Positions 57,406-64,000 of a stretch of DNA of 64,000 bases are shown here, piece after piece. The DNA comes from Labia minor (taxonomy: Eukaryota; Arthropoda; Insecta; Dermaptera; Spongiphoridae). Location of the stretch: contig OY720350.1 in assembly GCA_963082975.1 (NCBI GenBank), positions 20,802,910-20,866,909 on the forward strand, read 5' to 3'. Below the pieces are notes generated by a model. That model did no database searches, was not told the origin of the DNA, and worked only from the letters and a program-made list of their open reading frames with translations. Each line of letters starts with the position of its first letter. The stretch's first letter is position 1. The position numbers and the translations under genes were made by a program.

Positions 57406-57686
57406 CTTTTTGGATGGCTTGATTATAAAATATAAAAAAAAACAAAATCAAAAACTACACTCACACTTGACGATGGTTAGTTAAAATGTGTGTTGCACTT
57501 GGTGTGTGTTTCACTTGGTGAACAGCAATGAATGCAAACTCGAAACAGAGGAGCTTGCTAAATCGAAAAAATGTGTGTGAAAACAGGCAACCAATCAGAA
57601 GACACATTTTAGAAGTGTTAGGCTCTTTCTTATTGGCTACTTTCCATCACTATACATTTTTGCTTTTTTTTTCTTATCAATTGAAT

Positions 57687-57905
57687 TTTGTTTACAAGAA
57701 AAGATGAAACACAGAGCATCCTTATGAGAAGAAAACAAAAAATCAAGAAGGACCTTTCCAACCTTTGAAAATATATAATACAGCTATCCATTGTCCAATG
57801 TTCTAAGAAAAACCATTCAATTATTCTATATTCTATTAAAAATATTCATAATTAATTAAATTCTTACTAACTTGTATTAATTTATGATACTATACCATCA
57901 AAGTA
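57687..57905 (-). repeat. Diverged F3 copy upstream of the left F-box gene
   Basis: Resembles 55374-55560 in the same orientation ('aattgaattttgtttaca', 'cctttgaaaata.ataatacag', 'attcttac.aacttgtatt'), with roughly three quarters of positions agreeing by eye. It directly joins the gene's upstream region, as expected for the 3' flank of a former tandem neighbour. Confidence 0.65.
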
Positions 57906-58240
57906 TGTTTTTTATGAACTCTATATTCAACTTTTTTTTTAAAATTATTTTTTGATAATTCACAAACAAAAACAAATTGCTAAAAATCTCGAATGGTTCT
58001 TTACCTACCCTTGATATGCAATATAAAAATTTTTTTAATTCTAATACTGAATTAAAAATATATTTTAATTGTCCAGATTTGTATCAATATAACTTTGTAG
58101 TTTATTATTATTATTATTATTGCCTTTATTGGTTCATGATTAAATAATTACAAACATTTTTTACAAATTTTACAATTAAACATTATTTACACTTAATACA
58201 TTCTGCAAATTTTTTTTTTTTTTTTTTTTTTTTCTTCATA

Positions 58241-58726
58241 TTAAAATTGAACCAGGCCCCTTCGGGCATAGGCCTCTCCCAGATTCCTCCAGGCCAACCT
58301 CTGTCTTGCTACTCTAGTCCAGTCGACGCCTGCGACTTCTTCAAGATCATCTGACCATCTTCTTGAGGGTCTACCCCTATTTCTTTTATTCTCCATGGGA
58401 TGCCATTCAGTTGCAACCTTGGTCCATCGATGGTTATTCATTCTTGAAATGTGGCCAGCCCATTTCCATTTTAGTCTTCTAATAATTACATTGATATTTT
58501 CAATATTAAACTTTTTATATATCTGGTTCATATTTATTCTGTCTTTCTTTCTCAGATATAGTATGCTCCTGATCATTGTTCGTTGCGCAATTTCAAAATC
58601 TTTTTTATTTTTTAGAGTAAGAGACCAAGTCTGCCCTCCATATATTAAAACCGGTGTTATGCATTTCTTGTAAATTTTTATTTTCGATCTCTGATCTATT
58701 TCTTTATTTTTTAAAATATACTTCAT
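58241..58726 (-). pseudogene. LINE-B ORF C-terminal part
   Basis: 161 codons from the first Met, but the same frame is open upstream to about 58900 (IYLGQLTSFENQTTKEIKRR precedes it). Contains KIKIYKKCITPVLIYGGQTW, LKWKWAGHISRMNNHRW and NRGRPSRRWSDDLEEVAG, then W..VARQRLAWRNLGEAYA: the complete RTE C-terminal signature including the final W-R-x-L/x-E-A-Y. Its own stop gives an apparently natural C-terminus. Separated from the RT part by a frame change and a small deletion near 58900. Confidence 0.85.
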
Positions 58727-58847
58727 GGACCAAAATTTCTTCCATGTTAGAGCAATTCTTCTTTTGATTTCTTTTGTTGTTTGGTTTTCAAAACTTGTTA
58801 ATTGTCCCAGATATATAGTTTCGTCTTTGCATGGTATGGGCTGTATT

Positions 58848-59612
58848 TTAGTATCGAATTTTATTTCTTCTTGGTCTCCGTTGCAAAGAATTAACGATTT
58901 CTTTACATTCTTTATTTAATTGGTTTATCATTTTTGTTATTTGATTTCTTGATGTTGCTATTATTACAACGTCATCCGCGAATCTTAAGTTATTTAAATA
59001 GGAACCATGTATTTTCAGTCCTTCATTTTCCCAATCCAGTCTTTTGAATATTTCTTCCAGTGCACAATTAAAAAGCATAGGTGAAAGAGGGTCCCCCTGT
59101 TTAACTCCTCTTCTAACTGGGAAGAACGTTCCCGGCTTTTCTAGAATGATACGGGCTTTACAGTCTTTATAAATTTCTTGAATAATTTGCACATATTGTG
59201 GATTTACTCCTTGAGATATCAATGCCTCAAAAACGGATTCCTGGTATATCGAATCGAATGCCTTTTCGTAGTCTATAAAGGCAAGAAAGATTTCCATCTT
59301 ATATTCCTTTGATTTTTCTATAATTTGATTTATAGTATGAAGATGATCACAAGTTGAGAATCCACTTCTGAATCCTGCTTGTTCCGTTGATTGGTTATAA
59401 GCCATTTGCTTTTCTAATCTATTATAAATAAGCTTCATAAATATTTTTCCAACACTTGATGATATTGTTATTGGTCGGTAATTTTTAATATCTTTTGGGT
59501 CTCCTTTTTTATATAGAATCATTACATTCGATATTTTCCATTGGTATGGTATTATTTTACTCTTCAAAATGTTATTGATATCAATTATGAGAGAAACGAA
59601 AAGAAAAGACAA
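58848..59612 (-). pseudogene. LINE-B reverse-transcriptase part
   Basis: 254 codons: IPYQWKISNVMILYKKGDPK, NYRPITISSSVGKIFMKLI, EQAGFRSGFSTCDHLHTI, FLAFIDYEKAFDSI, VRRGVKQGDPLSPMLFNCAL and the catalytic NNLRFADDVVIIATS. These are RT boxes 1-5 in order with FADD as the active site, as in RTE and CR1-like LINEs. The apurinic endonuclease domain that should precede it is missing. The last 14 codons (NSLQRRPRRNKIRY) are out of frame. Confidence 0.85.
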
Positions 59613-59675
59613 ATATCAGAATCACCTCCGGGCCCTTCGGGGAAGACTGGGACCGACCAGATGAACTTTGTAGTT

Positions 59676-60388
59676 ACAAAATAGTAATTATAGAGGTAAA
59701 AATTATATTGTATGTACAATATTCTATTGCACACTAATTTAATAATCTAATTGGTCACAGTTAAATAATTAGAAACACAATTTATTATTAAAGTATTAAA
59801 TCCTTATATTAACATAAGATATCCATATAGGTAAAGTTTGAAATTACTTCTCGGCTTTTTGATCATTACCCAAAGAACGGGTTATCCGAGACTTATAATT
59901 TTCCTTCTGCTAATGCTTCTCAAGAAGGTAAAACGAAAGATCAATGCTTTGTTTTTAATTTTCTCTCCGGGACTTAAATAAAAAAAAGGTAATTCCTCTT
60001 TGCCATTTGAGGTGAAGAAACCCCCCTTCATTGTCGATTTCATATGATTTTTCATGAGTAAATAAAACTAAATCGCCCATCGTTTTTCGTTGAATATGAA
60101 GCAATTCATCCATAAACTTCATAATGCTTATAGAAAAATTATTTTATTCTTTTTAGTCCATTAGAAAAACGTTATTTTATAAAAAATTTTTATATTTATA
60201 TTATTTTACTAATTTATTAATTTTTGTTATTTTTAAAGGCAAATTAAACTAATAATTATGACCAATTAATTTTTTGTGCATAAATAAACATATAAAAAAA
60301 TTTGAATTTTCCTTTCCGCCATCTTTCGATAAGTATTGAGTTGGTTTTCATTTGAAAAACTTCAAAATAATAACATTAAAGATGAATT
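59676..60388. other. No gene seen
   Basis: A short stretch at 59845-59865 (cttctcggctttttg) resembles the 5' end of U2 snRNA but does not continue. No coding frame. Confidence 0.4.
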
Positions 60389-60391
60389 TTT

Positions 60392-60497
60392 ACCGACAGA
60401 CGATAGTAAGGGAGGTATTGTTTTCACACCAAATTTCACATGTGGAGATTTTTACATATCTCCACGAATCATGCATTTTCTAAACAGAAAAAAGTAA
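60392..60497 (+). repeat. E1 internal fragment
   Basis: Matches 54706-54808 of E1 (cgatagtaagggaggtattg, then tgcattttct-aacagaaaaaag) in the same orientation, and is joined abruptly to an F3 copy at 60498. Confidence 0.75.
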
Positions 60498-60846
60498 GTT
60501 TATATATTAATTAATAAAAATAATAATAATTTCTTAATAAATATTATAAAAAGAAATTTGAGAATTTATTTTGTTTTCCTTATTCAATCCCATATCCTTT
60601 CCTTTATTCTTTATATATATTAGAAATATAGTCTCGTAAATCAATACAAGTTTGTAAGAATTTAAAACATTTAAGAACATTTTTAATAAATAGAACCCAA
60701 AAATGTTTTTTTCCTCGAACAATAACCAATGGACATCTGTATTATCTATTTTCAAAGCTTTGAAGGTGTCCTTTTTGTTGTTTTGTTCTATTTTTCATTC
60801 ATCTGCATGTAAACAAAATTCAATTGTTAATGTAAAAGGAAACAAG
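60498..60846 (+). repeat. F3 copy upstream of the right F-box gene
   Basis: Direct-orientation copy of the 3' flank found at 63134-63503, with a (TA)-rich deletion near 60630 and few other changes. A 73-codon chance frame crosses it on the minus strand. Confidence 0.8.
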
Positions 60847-60850
60847 TTAA

Positions 60851-61162
60851 AAATAAGTTGACCTGTGGCCAGGTCCGAACCGACCGACGGTTTGAAATAA
60901 ATTAATTTCCAGCTACAGAAACAATTTCAAATAATTTTAATATATCTATTAATGTAATAAAAAACAGATATGGATATAACATAAATATTTTTAATTTTAT
61001 TTTATTTATAATATATAGCTGAAGTAGCCGGCGTTGCCGGCGTTACCCGAGGCTGTGACGTCATGAAGGGCTGGGTGACGTCATATAATTTTAAATTAAG
61101 AAAAACATAATGAAGATGATTTTTCCCGAGGATAAAACCAATACATTCGTGGTGATATGTAC
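60851..61162 (-). mobile_element. E1, truncated copy joined to the right arm
   Basis: After TTAA (60847-60850) E1 begins as in 63508 and runs for about 310 bp to 'gtggtgatatgt', where it changes directly to the F-box upstream region (attcaattgataag) at 61163. One small difference from the other copies (gttgccggcg instead of gttacccggcg) at about 61034. Confidence 0.75.
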
Positions 61163-61443
61163 ATTCAATTGATAAGAAAAAAAAAGCAAAAATGTATAGT
61201 GATGGAAAGTAGCCAATAAGAAAGAGCCTAACACTTCTAAAATGTGTCTTCTGATTGGTTGCCTGTTTTCACACACATTTTTTCGATTTAGCAAGCTCCT
61301 CTGTTTCGAGTTTGCATTCATTGCTGTTCACCAAGTGAAACACACACCAAGTGCAACACACATTTTAACTAACCATCGTCAAGTGTGAGTGTAGTTTTTG
61401 ATTTTGTTTTTTTTTATATTTTATAATCAAGCCATCCAAAAAG

Positions 61444-62817
61444 ATGGAAACGCTGACTCCTGTAAATGAAACTACTGTTAATTCTAGTTGTGATCTAGAA
61501 TTAGGTGAACATATGGTGAGATTACCGCCAGAATTAGTGGATAATATTCTGAAATATTCAACAAGAGAACAATTGCTTGTTTTTAGTGAAGATCCATATT
61601 ATTACGATGTGATTGTACATTCTCGGATTATCTCTTCAGCAGTTGGAATAATATTAGGCGATACGAATCCCTATTGGCATCAAAAATATTTTGAACAATT
61701 CTATTTTTTAATAGATACTCTTAATGTGTGTGAGTATAATTTTGTATTTTTAAAGAATTCTATAATGAATTTTTCAATGCCACGATTAAAAAAAATCATT
61801 TTTGAACCATTCTACAATTTAGATGAAATAGTTGAAATTAAAAAAAAATTAGCAAGTCTTATAAAAGAAGGTAAATTGCCAACTTGTCCTACTTTCAATA
61901 AAGTAGAAGAAATTATTATATGTGATGATTCAATAATTGATGATGATTTTCTAGAGGCTATTAATTATTTTTTTCCAAATTTAAAAAAGTTTGATATTAA
62001 ACATCTACATGTCGCTGAACATTTTTTAACTAATCAATTATTTAAGAAAAAGAACAAATTTGTTTCATTATCTTTGCCGACATTATTGATCACAAGAATT
62101 GAATCATTGGAAACAATAGTTAACTTCTCTAATTTAAGAGAATTAAAAATCTGGTTGCGTCCTAGTTTTACAACCTGGCCATCTTATTTGTCTAAATTAG
62201 AACATTTAGAAAACCTCCAGATTTTATACGAAGGACCTGAAGAAATTCTCAGGAGATATTTTAAAATTGCACCATTAGGTAAATTGAAAAAACTAATGTT
62301 AGTAGATATTAAATCCTTTACAGATCAACTAGTTAAAGTGTTTCTTGAAAAAAATTTACCATTAACAAATTTGAAAATAGCATTTTGCAAAGATATCCAT
62401 AAAAATGCCTTGAAATTGCTTAATCAGTTGGAAAATTTAACCGATCTCCGATTAGAATTCTGCAGAGAATTAAAATATAGTGATCTAGAAGATATTCATA
62501 AAATAAAAAAATTAAATATTTTATCATTGTTTGAATGTGAAAAAATATCTAATAAAGTACTTCAATACATTTTGAAATGTAAAAAATTATATCAATTAGT
62601 TCTTCCATTGGATAAGACAGAAGTTAGTTTTGAAGAAATTAAAAAATACTTGCGTCTTCATACATTGAACATTAAAACAACTAGAGATGAAGTTATAAGA
62701 AATAGAAATGAAGTTGGGGTTTGTAAAACATTGTTACCTTATGCAAGTAATATCGAAAGATATAGATTTTACGATTTTATATGTATTAGTTATGATAATT
62801 TTATTGATAGTTTTTGA
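61444..62817 (+). CDS. F-box/leucine-rich protein, right twin
   Basis: 457 codons, same predicted protein as 56032-57405: N-terminal F-box (about residues 24-65) and irregular leucine-rich repeats (about 205-405), with the F-box LRR type 'LxxLxLxFC' visible at residues about 315-370. Likely an SCF substrate adaptor acting in cytosol or nucleus. Both twins keep the full frame, ATG context, TATA-like element before the ATG and 3' signals. The pair is divergent, with the 5' ends facing each other across about 4 kb; each has its own upstream region of about 280 bp inside the arm, so they are not driven by one shared promoter. Just upstream, the arm joins a truncated E1. Complete identity of the two proteins implies a very recent duplication, ongoing gene conversion, or an assembly fold-back. 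Confidence 0.85.
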   Translation: METLTPVNETTVNSSCDLELGEHMVRLPPELVDNILKYSTREQLLVFSEDPYYYDVIVHSRIISSAVGIILGDTNPYWHQKYFEQFYFLIDTLNVCEYNFVFLKNSIMNFSMPRLKKIIFEPFYNLDEIVEIKKKLASLIKEGKLPTCPTFNKVEEIIICDDSIIDDDFLEAINYFFPNLKKFDIKHLHVAEHFLTNQLFKKKNKFVSLSLPTLLITRIESLETIVNFSNLRELKIWLRPSFTTWPSYLSKLEHLENLQILYEGPEEILRRYFKIAPLGKLKKLMLVDIKSFTDQLVKVFLEKNLPLTNLKIAFCKDIHKNALKLLNQLENLTDLRLEFCRELKYSDLEDIHKIKKLNILSLFECEKISNKVLQYILKCKKLYQLVLPLDKTEVSFEEIKKYLRLHTLNIKTTRDEVIRNRNEVGVCKTLLPYASNIERYRFYDFICISYDNFIDSF

Positions 62818-62910
62818 TGATTTTTGTAAAAGTTTGTTATATTTTTAATATATAAGATATAAATATATTGTACAATACCTATATTAATCATATTTGTTTG
62901 TTTGTGTTTA

Positions 62911-62916
62911 AATAAA
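62911..62916 (+). terminator. Polyadenylation signal candidate of the right F-box gene
   Basis: AATAAA 94 bp past the stop; a second AATAAA follows at 62968-62973. Both are mirrored in the left arm. Confidence 0.45.
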
Positions 62917-63016
62917 AAAGGAAAATGTTAAAGTTAAATCATATGGTCTTCCATGTTGAATTTTTAAAATAAAGTTAATAAAAACAACTTTAATATACCA
63001 ATTTAACAAAATTCTC

Positions 63017-63049
63017 ATGGAAACGCATGACATTCTTATGCGTTTCCAT
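63017..63049 (+). terminator. Perfect 12-bp hairpin 3' of the F-box gene, right copy
   Basis: Stem ATGGAAACGCAT / ATGCGTTTCCAT (63017-63028 and 63038-63049) with loop gacattctt. It is more GC-rich than its surroundings. Mirror of 55800-55832. Confidence 0.5.
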
Positions 63050-63133
63050 ATTAAAATAAATGTTATATTTGTATTTACATTATGTTAATTGAAAGATAAG
63101 CTAAGTTGTATTTGATATTTTTAATTTTTTTGT

Positions 63134-63503
63134 TTATATATTAATTAATAAAAATAATAATAATTTCTTAATAAATATTATAAAAAGAAATTTGAGAATT
63201 TATTTTGTTTTCCTTATTCAATCCCATATCCTTTCCTTTATTCTTTATATATATTAGAAATATATATATATATAGTTATATATAATATAGTCTCGTAAAT
63301 CAATACAAGTTTGTAAGAATTTAAAACATTTAAGAACATTTTTAATAAATAGAACCCAAAAATGTTTTTTCTCGAACAATAACCAATGGACATCTGTATT
63401 ATCTATTTTCAAAGCTTTGAAGGTGTCCTTTTTGTTGTTTTGTTCTATTTTTCATTCATCTGCATGTAAACAAAATTCAATTGTTAATGTAAAAGGAAAC
63501 AAG
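63134..63503 (+). repeat. 3'-flank segment F3, right copy
   Basis: Downstream flank of the plus-strand gene, counterpart of 55346-55715, ending at the TTAA (63504-63507) where E1 is inserted. Confidence 0.8.
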
Positions 63504-63507
63504 TTAA

Positions 63508-64000
63508 AAATAAGTTGACCTGTGGCCAGGTCCGAACCGACCGACGGTTTGAAATAAATTAATTTCCAGCTACAGAAACAATTTCAAATAATTTTAATAT
63601 ATCTATTAATGTAATAAAAAACAGATATGGATATAACATAAATATTTTTAATTTTATTTTATTTATAATATATAGCTGAAGTAGCCGGCGTTACCCGGCG
63701 TTACCCGAGGCTGTGACGTCATGAAGGGCTGGGTGACGACATATAATTTTAAATTAAGAAAAACATAATGAAGATGATTTTTCCCGAGGATAAAACCAAT
63801 ACATTCGTGGTGATATGTAAAAAAATCTCCTTATGTGAAATTTGGTGAGAAAATAACCCTTCCCTTCTTATCGTCGATCGCTAATACTACTTCCGGTTTC
63901 CGGATTTGCACCAAAAGTTGATCAATTCATCCCACTGATGCATTAAGTAAATATACCAAATTTCATCAAAATCCGTTAAGCCGTTCAGGCTCTACACATC
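63508..64000. mobile_element. E1 copy, cut by window end
   Basis: Begins after TTAA with the same inverted-repeat end (aaataagttgacctgtggcc). It mirrors the E1 in the left arm base for base as far as the window goes, including the 'ttacccggcgttacccgagg' stretch near 63690-63709. Confidence 0.8.

Larger units (their letters stand above)
54849..57686 (-). repeat. Left arm of the F-box inverted duplication
   Basis: At least 2,838 bp. Every landmark pairs with the right arm at coordinates summing to 118849 (for example 57686 with 61163, 57405 with 61444, 54849 with 64000), so there is no net length difference. The homology may continue left of 54849, but the partner is cut by the window end. Confidence 0.9.
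58103..59663 (-). mobile_element. RTE-like LINE (LINE-B), deleted copy with target duplication
   Basis: A second LINE family, reading leftwards, with a 12-bp direct repeat aactttgtagtt at 58091-58102 and 59664-59675. The 3' end on the minus strand is 'gaaccaataaaggc' followed by an (AAT)n-type tail; short tandem repeat tails are common in RTE-like LINEs. A T-run at 58209-58235 is an A-tract of its 3' UTR. The GC-rich 50 bases at 59614-59663 may be the element's true 5' end joined to the RT part by an internal deletion. It sits in the spacer between the two F-box arms. Confidence 0.8.
61163..64000 (+). repeat. Right arm of the F-box inverted duplication (cut by window end)
   Basis: Reverse complement of 54849-57686 with no net length difference. 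The arm reaches the last base of the window and probably continues. Confidence 0.9.

Noticed and set aside
58209-58235. Poly-T run as a Pol III terminator
   Set aside because: Better explained as the A-tract in the 3' UTR of the minus-strand LINE-B copy.
59845-59870. U2 snRNA-like 5' end (cttctcggctttttg)
   Set aside because: Similarity stops after about 15 bases; too short to call.
60534-60755. 73-codon minus-strand frame
   Set aside because: Falls inside repeated F3 flank; equivalent positions in other F3 copies do not keep the same ends, so not treated as a gene.

Overview
The window is extremely AT-rich (roughly three quarters A+T by eye) eukaryotic DNA, with long non-coding stretches, many poly-A/poly-T and (TA)n tracts and a dense load of small transposable elements. 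Mariner, Tc1, hAT and RTE-like elements, tRNA-derived SINEs and a GIY-YIG Penelope-like element together point to an animal, most likely an arthropod and probably an insect. The species cannot be fixed from the sequence. There is no sign of bacterial gene organisation.

Layout. 0-15 kb: end of a dispersed repeat (here called X), a candidate first exon of a host gene on the minus strand with a GC-rich 5' region, degraded copies of a LINE (here LINE-A) and a divergent U6-like snRNA locus. 15-29 kb: LINE-A, mariner and Tc1 fragments, MITEs, two copies of a tRNA-derived SINE (one with a nested insertion), one candidate host exon and a foldback structure. 29.6-30.8 kb: three hAT-type elements nested one inside another, each with its own 8-bp target duplication. 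31.5-36.3 kb: a fragment related to element E1, a hAT element with a transposase remnant, an adjoining mariner foldback and an inverted pair of X copies. 38.2-42.5 kb: a Penelope-like retroelement as a head-to-head inverted pair (one long copy, one 5'-truncated copy) inside a 20-bp target duplication. 42.6-53 kb: a candidate host coding exon, a deleted mariner with intact ends, a SINE with perfect target duplication, two hAT MITEs, LINE-A and X copies. 54.5-64 kb: two identical intronless 457-codon F-box/leucine-rich genes in divergent orientation on inverted repeat arms of at least 2,838 bp, separated by a 3.5-kb spacer holding an RTE-like LINE and pieces of the same locus.

How it fits together. 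The only long, intact, host-like genes are the twin F-box genes. They probably encode substrate-recognition subunits of an SCF-type ubiquitin ligase. Direct copies of their 3' flank also lie upstream of each gene, which suggests an old tandem array later inverted and reshaped around a TTAA-flanked inverted-repeat element (E1). Nearly everything else is mobile-element sediment. I see no clearly new multi-gene system; the most unusual structures are the Penelope inverted pair, the F-box inverted duplication with its E1/3'-flank mosaic, and the three-deep hAT nest.
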